A DNA stretch of 6,226 nucleotides from Actinomycetales bacterium (lineage in GTDB: Bacteria; Actinomycetota; Actinomycetes; Actinomycetales; Dermabacteraceae), in the NCBI GenBank assembly GCA_012799425.1, contig JAAZLF010000498.1:1-6226 (forward strand), given 5' to 3'. The notes beneath the pieces were generated by a model that was not told the origin of the DNA, made no database searches, and saw only the letters and a list, made by a program, of their open reading frames with translations. This document shows, piece by piece, positions 1 through 6,226 of the stretch (the stretch's first letter is position 1; each line of letters opens with the position of its first letter). The position numbers were made by a program, and so were the translations under genes.

Positions 1-883
1 CAAGTCGACCCTCATCCGCTGCCTGACCGGGCTGGAGAAGCCCACCACCGGGCGCGTCGAGGTGGACGGCACGGACATCGCCGCGCTCGAGGGTGCGCCG
101 CTGCGTGCCGCGCGCCGCAACATCGGCATGGTGTTCCAACATGCGAACCTGCTGGACTCCCGCACCGCGGCGCGGAACATCGCCCATCCCCTCGAGATCG
201 CCGGGGTGCCGCGTGCGCAGCGGGAGCAGCGCGTGGCCGAGCTGGTCGAGCTGGTGGGCCTCACAGGCCGGGAGCACAACTATCCCGCCCAGCTCTCCGG
301 CGGGCAGATCCAGCGAGTCGGCATCGCCCGCGGCCTCGCCGCAGAGCCGAAGGTGCTGCTGTGCGACGAGCCCACCAGCGCGCTCGACGGCTCCACCACT
401 CGCCAGATCCTGCGCCTGATCGCCGATCTGCGCGAGCGGCTCGGCATCACCGTCGTGATCATCACCCACGAGATGGGCGTGGTGCGCGAGGTGTGCCACA
501 CCGTGACCCTGCTGCAGGACGGCCGCATCACCCAGACCGGCGACCTGCTGGACGTCGCTGCGGATCCGCACGGCCCGCTGAGCGCTGAGCTGATCCCGCT
601 GCCTCCCGCCCCCACCGGTATCGACGCGCTCGTGGTCAACTGCGACTACGGCGACTCCGAACGCTTCCGCACCACCGAGGACCTGATCCGTCTGGCCGAG
701 AGCTACGAGGCCGATGCGCGGATCGTCGCCGGCACCATCGAGACGATCGGAGGGCGTCAGGTGGGACGCGTCCAGCTCGCCCTGCAGAACCATTCCGGCG
801 CCCCGATCTCGCGCGAGGGCCTGACCGCCTTCCTCCGCGAGCTCGAGGCGGCCGGAGTCGTCGCGACGGAGGTGACCGCCTGA
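1..883 (+). CDS. metN: Methionine ABC importer ATP-binding subunit MetN, 5'-truncated by window edge
   Basis: ATPase of the MetNIQ importer, which powers uptake of methionine (D or L) at the inner face of the membrane. The first complete codon is at base 2, and the visible 293 residues open with KSTL, the end of Walker A. About 40-45 N-terminal residues are therefore missing, judged against the roughly 340-residue family length. Seen in order: Q-loop MVFQ (Gln codon 137-139), signature LSGGQIQR (293-316), Walker B VLLCDEPTSALD (Asp 365-367) and H-loop ITHE (His 467-469). All ATPase motifs are intact. The last 85 or so residues (from about base 626) form a NIL-type ACT-like domain with the characteristic G-T-I-E-x-I-G-G stretch. 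In characterised MetN proteins this domain binds cytosolic methionine and shuts the transporter down (known for the family, inferred here). The gene overlaps metI by one base. Substrate is inferred from family and the adjacent metI and metQ; a related hydrophobic amino acid is possible. Confidence 0.94.
   Translation, partial: KSTLIRCLTGLEKPTTGRVEVDGTDIAALEGAPLRAARRNIGMVFQHANLLDSRTAARNIAHPLEIAGVPRAQREQRVAELVELVGLTGREHNYPAQLSGGQIQRVGIARGLAAEPKVLLCDEPTSALDGSTTRQILRLIADLRERLGITVVIITHEMGVVREVCHTVTLLQDGRITQTGDLLDVAADPHGPLSAELIPLPPAPTGIDALVVNCDYGDSERFRTTEDLIRLAESYEADARIVAGTIETIGGRQVGRVQLALQNHSGAPISREGLTAFLRELEAAGVVATEVTA
868..873 (+). promoter_or_regulatory. Shine-Dalgarno for metI inside metN
   Basis: GGAGGT lies 9 nt before the metI ATG at 883, inside the last codons of metN. 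It is a near-perfect ribosome binding site and supports both this start and translational coupling at the TGATG junction. Confidence 0.8.
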
Positions 884-1575
884 TGGAGTGGTTCGACAAC
901 CCCGTGTTCACCACCTGGGACGCCAACACGTCCCTGTGGTCCAACACCCTGATCACGCTGTACATGAGCGTGGGGACGATGCTCTTCGCGACCCTCCTCG
1001 GCGTGCCGCTGGGTCTGCTGCTGTTCGAGACCTCCGGCGCCTCGGGCCGCGCGGCCCGCTGGGTGAACCGCGCGGTGGGCTTCGTGGTGAACGTGGGCAG
1101 ATCCTTCCCGTTCATCATCCTGATCATCGCGCTGATCCCCGTGACCCGATTCGTGGTGGGCCGCGTGACCGGTCCGAACGCCGCGATGTTCGCGCTGGTG
1201 ATCTCCGCGATCCCCTTCCTGGCCCGGCTGATCGAGATCAACCTCCGCGAGATCTCCGCGGGGAAGGTCGAGGCGGTCCAGATGATGGGCGCCTCCCGCG
1301 GCCAGATCATTCGACAGGTGCTGCTGCCCGAGGCCCTGCCCGGCATCATCGGTTCGCTGACCACCACCATGATCGCGGTGATCGGCTACACGGCCATGGC
1401 CGGGACGGTGGGCGGCAAGGGCCTGGGCGACCTCGCCATCCGCAATGGTTACCAGAGCTACGACGACGTGGTCATGATCGCCACGGTCGTGGTGCTGGTG
1501 GTCATCGTGATCGCCGTCCAGGCGCTCGGCTCGGCTCTCGCCCGCGTCGTCGACCACCGCGCCTCCGCCCGCTGA
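883..1575 (+). CDS. metI: Methionine ABC importer permease MetI
   Basis: Membrane permease of the MetNIQ importer, 230 residues against about 217 in E. coli. Five hydrophobic segments are visible at roughly residues 22-48, 64-92, 98-118, 153-176 and 195-221, matching the five-helix MetI topology. The cytoplasmic EAA loop that docks on MetN is clear: VEAVQMMGASRGQII followed by LLPEALPGI, residues 129-155, with the conserved Gly136 and Pro149. The family motif IGYTAMAGTVGG (167-178) and GLGDLAI follow it. The ATG shares its A with the metN stop (TGATG) and has GGAGGT 9 nt upstream, so start and coupling to metN are well supported. The N-terminal segment reads MEWFDNPVFTT, a short periplasm-side leader before helix 1. 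Two functional permeases would be needed per transporter, as a homodimer (family knowledge). Confidence 0.95.
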   Translation: MEWFDNPVFTTWDANTSLWSNTLITLYMSVGTMLFATLLGVPLGLLLFETSGASGRAARWVNRAVGFVVNVGRSFPFIILIIALIPVTRFVVGRVTGPNAAMFALVISAIPFLARLIEINLREISAGKVEAVQMMGASRGQIIRQVLLPEALPGIIGSLTTTMIAVIGYTAMAGTVGGKGLGDLAIRNGYQSYDDVVMIATVVVLVVIVIAVQALGSALARVVDHRASAR

Positions 1576-1597
1576 CCAGTTTCATCCCTACCCCTCC

Positions 1598-1603
1598 AAG
1601 GAG
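1598..1603 (+). promoter_or_regulatory. Shine-Dalgarno for metQ
   Basis: AAGGAG sits 7 nt before the ATG at 1611 in the 35-nt metI-metQ gap. It decides the metQ start: the same frame is open far upstream across metI, but that upstream reading is not protein-like and lacks a ribosome binding site. Confidence 0.85.
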
Positions 1604-1610
1604 AACTCCC

Positions 1611-2456
1611 ATGGCATCGATCTCGCGCCGCACCACTCTGATCGCCTCCGGCACCGGCCTCGCCGCGCTGGCCCTCGCCGCCTGTGGTGCGGGCGGCACC
1701 GAGGGGCCGACGGAAGAGAACGGGGTGACCACCCTGCGCGTCGGCGCCTCCCCGGCCCCGCATGCGGAGATCCTCACGTTCGTGCAGGACAACCTCGCCG
1801 CCGATGCCGGCCTCGAACTCGAGATCACCGAGTACACCGACTACCAGATCCCCAACCAGGCCCTCAGCGACGGCGACCTGGATGCGAACTTCTACCAGAC
1901 CCCTGCCTTCCTCGAGGGGCAGATGGAGGAGAAGGGCTTCGAGTTCTTCGCCTTCGAGGGCGTCCATGTCGAGCCGCTCGGCGTCTACTCCGAGACCCTC
2001 GCGAGCCTCGACGATCTGCAGGATGGGGACGAGATCGCGATCGCCAACGATCCGACCAACCGCGGCCGCGGCCTTGATCTGCTCGCCGCGCACGGCGTGA
2101 TCGCGATCGCCGAGGGCGTCGCTCCCACCACCGCCACCACGGGAGATATCGCTGAGAACCCGAAGAACCTGCGGTTCACCGAGCTCGAGGCTGCGCAGAT
2201 CCCGCGCTCGCTGAGCGACTTCGCCGCCGGTGTCGTCAACGGCAACTACGCCCTCGAGGCGGGGCTGAACCCGTCCGAGGAGGCCATCGAGATCGAGGAG
2301 GGCGAGGGCAACCCGAACGCGAACATGATGGTGGTGCGCGCGGCCGACCAGGAGAACGAGGCGCTCGTGGCGCTGGACGACCTGCTGCACAGCGACGAGG
2401 TCCGCGCCTTCATCGAGGAGACCTACACCGACGGCTCGGTCATCCCCGCGTTCTGA
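1611..2456 (+). CDS. metQ: Methionine-binding lipoprotein MetQ (NlpA family)
   Basis: Extracytoplasmic substrate-binding component of MetNIQ, 281 residues (E. coli MetQ is about 271). The N-terminus is a lipoprotein signal peptide: basic SRR at 5-7, hydrophobic core 10-24, and lipobox L22-A-A-C25. Cys25 would be lipidated and hold the protein on the outer face of the membrane. The SRRTTL start also resembles a Tat signal. Family landmarks are RVGASPAPHAEIL (43-55), DYQIPNQALSDGDLDANFYQ (78-97), the ligand-region IANDPTNRGR (144-153), and GNYALEAGL (211-219) followed by NPNANMMVVR (234-243). The mature N-terminus is followed by an acidic linker, typical of Gram-positive binding lipoproteins. 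Start chosen from AAGGAG 7 nt upstream and the immediate signal peptide. Located 35 nt after metI, hence the same operon. Methionine is the likely ligand from family and context, though NlpA-family paralogues can differ. Confidence 0.94.
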   Translation: MASISRRTTLIASGTGLAALALAACGAGGTEGPTEENGVTTLRVGASPAPHAEILTFVQDNLAADAGLELEITEYTDYQIPNQALSDGDLDANFYQTPAFLEGQMEEKGFEFFAFEGVHVEPLGVYSETLASLDDLQDGDEIAIANDPTNRGRGLDLLAAHGVIAIAEGVAPTTATTGDIAENPKNLRFTELEAAQIPRSLSDFAAGVVNGNYALEAGLNPSEEAIEIEEGEGNPNANMMVVRAADQENEALVALDDLLHSDEVRAFIEETYTDGSVIPAF

Positions 2457-2457
2457 G

Positions 2458-2463
2458 TAGCCT
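2458..2463 (+). promoter_or_regulatory. Candidate -10 element of a leaderless promoter for the SDR gene
   Basis: TAGCCT fits the actinobacterial TAnnnT -10 pattern and ends 6 nt before the ATG at 2470, so transcription would begin at or next to the start codon. No proper Shine-Dalgarno precedes that ATG: the only purine run, GGGA at 2464-2467, is far too close. No convincing -35 was seen; TCGGTC at 2436-2441 is a weak candidate. If real, the gene has a leaderless transcript independent of metNIQ. Confidence 0.5.
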
Positions 2464-2469
2464 GGGACG

Positions 2470-3246
2470 ATGAGCTCTGAGCAGCCCCACCGCCCCCTCC
2501 TCGGCCGGAAGGCCCTGATCACCGGAGCGAGCCGCGGGATCGGTGCCGACATCGCCCGCGCCTACGCGGCGGCCGGCGCCGATCTCGTGCTCACCGCCCG
2601 TGACGGGTCGGCTCTCGAGGAGCCTGCCGCGCGCCTGGCCGCCGAGCACGGGGTCCGCACGGTGGTGCTCGCCGCGGACCTCGCCGATCCCGACGTCCCG
2701 GGCCGCCTCTGGGCCGAGGCGAGCGGGCTGATGGACGGCCTGGACGTGCTGGTGAACAACGCCGGCCTCTCCCATCCGGAGACGGTCGAGGCGCTGGAGA
2801 CCGCGCACTTCGATGAGACGCTGCAGGTGAATCTGCGCGCCCCCGCGCTGCTCGCGGCGCGGGCCGGCGCGGCGATGGCGGAATCGGGCGGCGGGGCGAT
2901 CCTCACGATCGCCTCCGCCGCCGCGCTGCGCCCGCTGGCCGAGCACTACGCCTACTCGACCGCGAAGGCCGGCCTGGTGATGGCCACCCGCACCCTCGCA
3001 CTCGAGCTGGGGGAGCGTGGCGTGCGCGCCAACTCGATCTGCCCCACCGTGGTGCTCACCGACATGGGGCAGAAGGTGTGGGGCGAGCAGCCGGCGAAGG
3101 CCGCACCGATGCTCGCCCGGATCCCGCAGTCCCGCTTCGCCCAGCCCCGTGAGGTCTCCGACGTCGCCGTCTGGCTCGCCTCGGACGCCGCCTCGATGGT
3201 CAACGGCGCCGAGATCCCGGTCGACGGCGGGTACCTGGTCAGCTGA
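2470..3246 (+). CDS. Short-chain dehydrogenase/reductase, DCXR (L-xylulose/carbonyl reductase)-like
   Basis: Cytosolic NAD(P)(H)-dependent oxidoreductase of the classical SDR family, 258 residues, the usual length. The Rossmann nucleotide motif is TGASRGIG at 18-25, with Asp70 after the third strand and NNAG at 96-99. The catalytic tetrad is Asn121, Ser149, Tyr162 and Lys166, all with correct spacing (Ser 13 before Tyr, YxxxK). Arg44 at the end of the second strand suggests NADP(H) preference (inference). The C-terminal part, PTVVLTDMGQKVW (192-204), then KAAPMLARIP (210-219), FA (223-224) and PVDGGYLVS at the end, resembles what I recall of mammalian L-xylulose reductase/DCXR. A sugar or dicarbonyl substrate is therefore plausible but unproven; generic 3-oxoacyl reductase-like activity is the alternative. 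It starts 13 nt after metQ with no ribosome binding site but a TAnnnT hexamer 6 nt upstream, suggesting a leaderless start. No evident functional link to methionine uptake. Confidence 0.92.
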   Translation: MSSEQPHRPLLGRKALITGASRGIGADIARAYAAAGADLVLTARDGSALEEPAARLAAEHGVRTVVLAADLADPDVPGRLWAEASGLMDGLDVLVNNAGLSHPETVEALETAHFDETLQVNLRAPALLAARAGAAMAESGGGAILTIASAAALRPLAEHYAYSTAKAGLVMATRTLALELGERGVRANSICPTVVLTDMGQKVWGEQPAKAAPMLARIPQSRFAQPREVSDVAVWLASDAASMVNGAEIPVDGGYLVS

Positions 3247-5238
3247 ATGGTCGAGGCATCGAACCGGCAGCTGGTCGCTCGCCGGCGGGGCACGACGGGG
3301 CCCGTGGCCGAGCTCGGCGTGGTCTGGGGGCGCGGGGCGCTCGAGGAGAACATCGAGGACGCCGGCGCCCTGGCCCTGGTGCTCACGGCGCTCGCGCGTG
3401 AGCTCGAGCGGCCCGTCCAGCTCGATGACCGGCGCACCGGCGCGGTCCGGGCCACGCTCGAGGTGGAGCCGGATCTGTGTGGGATCCGCCTGACCGGCCG
3501 GCCTGAGCTCCTCCGCGCCGCGGCGCAGCGCCTGCCCCACCTGTTCGGGCGTCCCCTCGTCGCCGAGGGCCTGGTGCCCCTGCCCCTGGACGGACCGCAC
3601 TGGCGCGCCGATCTGCTCGCCCGCACCGGGGCGAACGGCTTCACCGTGCAGGGACTGGAGGGCCTGGGCACGGGGGCACGGCACACGGCACGCCGCCTGC
3701 TGCGGGAGCTCGACGTGCGCCACGGCACGGTGAACTGCCTGCTGTGGACCGATGACGCGTCGCTGCTGGGTGCAGCCGACGGCTTCGCCCCGCTGCGTCC
3801 GGCGCCGCACGAGCCCGCCTGGGCCGACGGCACTGCCCGTTGGCGCCCCGGCAGCGCTCCTGCGCAGCGTGACGGGAACCGGCCTGCGCTGTTCGGTGCG
3901 GGCCGCCCCCGGGAGCTGATCTCGGTGATGGTGCCGCGCACCCTCGAGGGACGCGCCGTGGGGGAGCTGCTGAGGATCGCGCTCGCGGAGTCGCTCGCCG
4001 CGGCCGGGGACGAGCACGAGATGATCTCCCTGGAGGCCCAGGGCATGGGGGAGGGGATGCGCCTGGTGCTCTCGACCCGTACGCCGCTGCGCCATGAGCA
4101 GCGCCCGGCGGTGCTCAGCGAGCTGCTGCGGCGCATCGGGCTCCTGCCGGACAGCTGGATCGCCGCGGTGCTGCACAGCACCGCCTCCCCGGCCTGGCTC
4201 GAGCGAGGCCGCAGGGTGAGGGGGCTGGGGCGGGAGCCGGAGGCGACCGTCGACGGGGTCCGGAGCGCGCTCGAGGACGCCCGGTCCTCCCTCCACCTCG
4301 CCCTGGACCCGCAGCTGCTCGACTTCGCCGCGCACCCGCAGCTGTCCGCGATGCCCGAGCACACACCGGCGAGCAGGGACCCGCAGGAGTCGCCGAGGAT
4401 CTTCGCGGTCTCCCGTCGCGGCAAGCGCAGCGGCGGCTCCCACCCGGCGACCCGGGTTCGGCTCACCCGCACCACGCTCGCGGTCGAGGACGGCTCCTCC
4501 GCCCGCGAGCCGGCGATCGTCGACCTCGAGGACCTGGCCTGTGTCATCGAGTCCCCCTCGGGCGCTCGGCAGCTGATCGACCGCGCCGGCGGCTCGGTCA
4601 CCGTGCGCACGAAGGACCTCGAGGAGGGCCAGCAGCTCGAGACCTACCTGGGCCATCGCCTGGCCCGCGTGCCCCGGCTGCTGCGCGAGGACCAGGGGCC
4701 GCGCACACATCCCGGGGCCCTCCAGCGCCGGCAGAGCCTCGCAATGCTGCTCGCCCTCGGTGCGGCCGGGGCGATGATCGTCCTCTTCGGCGTCATGCCC
4801 GCCCTCGACGACGCCGCGGAGGAGGAGAGCTCGCAGGAGGCCTGGAGCCGCCTGAGGCCCGACTGGGGCGAGACCGCCGAGCTCAGCAACGGCTCCCGGA
4901 TCACGGCGTCGGCGCCTGTCGTGGAGCAGGACGTCCACCGCATCACCGTCACATTCTGCGCCGGAGCGGACACCGAAGGTCTCGGCAGTGACGGGGAGGA
5001 GGCGGACGAGATGGTCCAGAACATCGTCCGCCCCGACGACTTCTCCCTGTTCACGGACTCGGGCGGTGCGCTCCCGCTGGTCGAGGGCCCGCCGGAGGCG
5101 GAGGACCTGCCCTCCGACTGGCTCGAGGACGGCGAATGCGCCACCGGCGATCTCCGCTTCGAGAGAATGGGAGCGGAGGGCAGCGGCCTCCTCTACACCA
5201 ACTCCTTCGGCGACCGGGTCGACTGGAAGGCCCGTTAG
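3247..5238 (+). CDS. One-pass membrane protein: zinc-site-less M16-like region, PH-like segment, external C-terminal domain
   Basis: Not a protein I can name; 663 residues. Residues about 18-185 and 213-325 read like the two halves of an actinobacterial M16 (insulinase/processing peptidase-like) module: GVVWGRGALEEN, LTGRPELLRAAAQRLPHLF, then TVNCLLWTDD near 161-170. Where M16 enzymes carry HxxEH after the early glycine (around 40-50), this protein has only ALALVLTAL, so no zinc protease activity is expected. Residues about 384-480 look like a small beta-rich PH-like domain (RVRLTRTTLAVED, then VDLEDLACVIE, closing helix 457-472). A transmembrane helix spans about 497-519 after RRQ, giving N-in/C-out topology. 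The acidic external part (521-663) has Cys571 and Cys631 and a DUF4352-like strand pattern ending in LLYTNSFGDRVDWK. The ATG directly abuts the SDR stop (TGAATG) without a ribosome binding site, so translation may be coupled; GTG at 3304 (residue 20) is an alternative start. No enzymatic function is assigned. Confidence 0.85.
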   Translation: MVEASNRQLVARRRGTTGPVAELGVVWGRGALEENIEDAGALALVLTALARELERPVQLDDRRTGAVRATLEVEPDLCGIRLTGRPELLRAAAQRLPHLFGRPLVAEGLVPLPLDGPHWRADLLARTGANGFTVQGLEGLGTGARHTARRLLRELDVRHGTVNCLLWTDDASLLGAADGFAPLRPAPHEPAWADGTARWRPGSAPAQRDGNRPALFGAGRPRELISVMVPRTLEGRAVGELLRIALAESLAAAGDEHEMISLEAQGMGEGMRLVLSTRTPLRHEQRPAVLSELLRRIGLLPDSWIAAVLHSTASPAWLERGRRVRGLGREPEATVDGVRSALEDARSSLHLALDPQLLDFAAHPQLSAMPEHTPASRDPQESPRIFAVSRRGKRSGGSHPATRVRLTRTTLAVEDGSSAREPAIVDLEDLACVIESPSGARQLIDRAGGSVTVRTKDLEEGQQLETYLGHRLARVPRLLREDQGPRTHPGALQRRQSLAMLLALGAAGAMIVLFGVMPALDDAAEEESSQEAWSRLRPDWGETAELSNGSRITASAPVVEQDVHRITVTFCAGADTEGLGSDGEEADEMVQNIVRPDDFSLFTDSGGALPLVEGPPEAEDLPSDWLEDGECATGDLRFERMGAEGSGLLYTNSFGDRVDWKAR

Positions 5239-6226
5239 AGGCGCGCGGTGGCCTCCAGCTGGTCCAGCAGCCAGGCCAGCTCGTCGGCCCGCTGCTCCCA
5301 CTTGCGGTAGCGGCCCGAGCGGCCGCCGTGCCCGGCGACCATCTCGCAGCGGAACAGGATCGGCCGCTCCGCCTGGTCGGAGGTGACGGTCTCCCGCAGG
5401 CGCGCCACCCACTTCGCGGGCTCGACGAAGAACACGCGGGTGTCGTTCAGCGAGGTGGAGGCGAAGATCGCCGGGTACTCGACGGCCTGGATGTTCTCGT
5501 ACGGGGTGTACTCGCGCATGTACTCGTACACCGCGGGATCGTGCAGCGGGTCGCCCCACTCCTCCCATTCGCCCACGGTCAGCGGCAGGCTCGGATCCAG
5601 GATCGTGGTCAGCGCGTCCACGAAAGGAACCCCGGCGATGACCGCACGGAACCGCTCGGGAGCGAGGTTCGCGATGCCTCCCATCAGCAGCCCGCCCGCG
5701 CTGCGGCCCTCCGCGGAGAGCCGGCCCTCGGCGACCAGGCCCGAGTCGGTCAGATGCTTCGCGGCTGCCACGAAGTCGCTGAAGGAGTTCTTCTTCTCGA
5801 GCAGCTTGCCGTGCTCGTACCAGTCGCGGCCCATCTCGCCGCCGCCGCGCACATGCGCGATCGCGATGACCACGCCGCGGTCCAGCAGCGACAGCCGGGT
5901 GGGCACGAACGACGGATCGACCGACACCTCGTAGGAGCCGTAGCCGTAGAGGTAGCCGGGGGCGGTGCCGTCGGCCGGGACGTCGCGGCGGGCGACGACG
6001 CTCAGCGGGATCGCGGTGCCGTCCTCGGCCTGCGCCCAGTCGCGCCGCTCGACGTACAGCGTGGGATCGTAGTTCGGCACCGGCGTGATGCGCAGGACGG
6101 TCGTGTCGCCGCTGCCGATCGCGCGCTCGGCGATGGTGGGCGGGGTGAGCATGCTGGTCAGCTCGTAGCGCACCGTGGTCTGGTCCCAGTTGGGGTTCGC
6201 GTCGAGCTCGACGGTGTCCAGCTCGC
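5235..6226 (-). CDS. ptrB: S9A serine peptidase, oligopeptidase B type (C-terminal catalytic half)
   Basis: Serine oligopeptidase that cleaves short peptides, in characterised oligopeptidase B after Arg or Lys. The reading frame is open to the window edge (last complete codon 6222-6224). About 329 of the usual 700 or so residues are present, and the beta-propeller lies outside. An in-frame GTG at 6171-6173 is not the start, because family-like sequence (WDQTTVRYELTSMLTP) runs through it. The complete catalytic triad is visible: Ser in GRSAGG (codon 5700-5702), Asp in SLNDTRV (5442-5444) and His in GHGGRSG (5328-5330). HVRGGGEMGRDWYEHGK and PAKWVARLRE are further family landmarks. GEWEEWGDP matches the acidic stretch that reads the basic P1 residue in oligopeptidase B, so trypsin-like specificity is inferred. 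No signal can be judged because the N-terminus is missing. It converges on the membrane protein gene, the stops overlapping by 4 nt (TTAG), with no room for an intergenic terminator. A generic prolyl oligopeptidase is less likely. Confidence 0.94.
   Translation of the reverse strand, partial: ELDTVELDANPNWDQTTVRYELTSMLTPPTIAERAIGSGDTTVLRITPVPNYDPTLYVERRDWAQAEDGTAIPLSVVARRDVPADGTAPGYLYGYGSYEVSVDPSFVPTRLSLLDRGVVIAIAHVRGGGEMGRDWYEHGKLLEKKNSFSDFVAAAKHLTDSGLVAEGRLSAEGRSAGGLLMGGIANLAPERFRAVIAGVPFVDALTTILDPSLPLTVGEWEEWGDPLHDPAVYEYMREYTPYENIQAVEYPAIFASTSLNDTRVFFVEPAKWVARLRETVTSDQAERPILFRCEMVAGHGGRSGRYRKWEQRADELAWLLDQLEATARL

Noticed and set aside
888..1610. In-frame upstream extension of metQ across the metI gene
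   Set aside because: The extension is a shifted reading of metI, rich in Arg, Asp, Pro and His with no domain. The real start at 1611 has AAGGAG 7 nt upstream and an immediate lipoprotein signal.
1576..1610. metI-metQ gap as a possible promoter or regulatory site
   Set aside because: Apart from the AAGGAG ribosome binding site I see no -10/-35 pair, inverted repeat or terminator. It looks like an ordinary intra-operon spacer.
1458..2552. A 364-codon minus-strand open frame opposite metQ
   Set aside because: It mirrors metQ, has low-complexity composition and lacks any motif or ribosome binding context.
2952..4610. A 552-codon minus-strand open frame opposite the SDR and membrane protein
   Set aside because: Ser/Arg/Ala-rich shadow frame with no family resemblance, fully opposite better-supported genes.
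5238..5255. Possible hairpin GAGGC/GCCTC just after the membrane protein stop as a terminator
   Set aside because: The stem is only 5 bp with an 8-nt loop, has no T-tract on either strand and lies in ptrB codons. Such short GC hairpins are common by chance at this composition.
2440..5568. A 1042-codon open frame on the minus strand across the SDR and membrane protein genes
   Set aside because: It is antisense to two genes with clear protein features and is extremely rich in Arg, Gly, Ala and Pro with no recognisable motif. Long antisense frames are expected in high-GC DNA with GC-rich third positions.

Overview
This is a high-GC, gene-dense window with GC-rich third codon positions, actinobacterial lipoprotein features and a TAnnnT-type leaderless start. 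It suggests an actinomycete, perhaps a Brachybacterium/Dermabacteraceae-like organism. That genus guess rests on general protein style only and is low confidence.

Layout: five genes read rightward and one reads leftward. Bases 1-2456 hold a methionine-type ABC importer operon. It comprises metN (ATPase, 5' end outside the window, cut inside Walker A), metI (permease, overlapping metN by 1 nt) and metQ (substrate-binding lipoprotein, 35 nt downstream with a clear AAGGAG ribosome binding site). Together they form the complete importer: MetQ captures the ligand outside the membrane, MetI forms the channel, and MetN hydrolyses ATP and senses internal methionine through its C-terminal NIL domain.

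A short-chain dehydrogenase (2470-3246) starts 13 nt after metQ. It probably has its own promoter, because a TAGCCT -10-like hexamer lies 6 nt before its ATG and no useful Shine-Dalgarno is present, which is the leaderless arrangement. Its C-terminal half resembles the L-xylulose reductase/carbonyl reductase (DCXR) branch. The next gene (3247-5238) begins on the base after the SDR stop. It encodes a 663-residue one-pass membrane protein that I read as a degenerate M16 (insulinase-like) fold without the zinc motif, then a PH-like segment, a transmembrane helix and an external beta-rich domain. It is the least ordinary gene here.

The right end (5235-6226, minus strand) is the C-terminal catalytic half of an S9A serine peptidase of the oligopeptidase B type, with a full Ser-Asp-His triad. 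Its stop codon overlaps that of the membrane protein gene. There is no intergenic stretch above 35 nt, and I saw no RNA gene, mobile element, CRISPR array or large repeat. Apart from the membrane protein, this looks like ordinary chromosomal core sequence.
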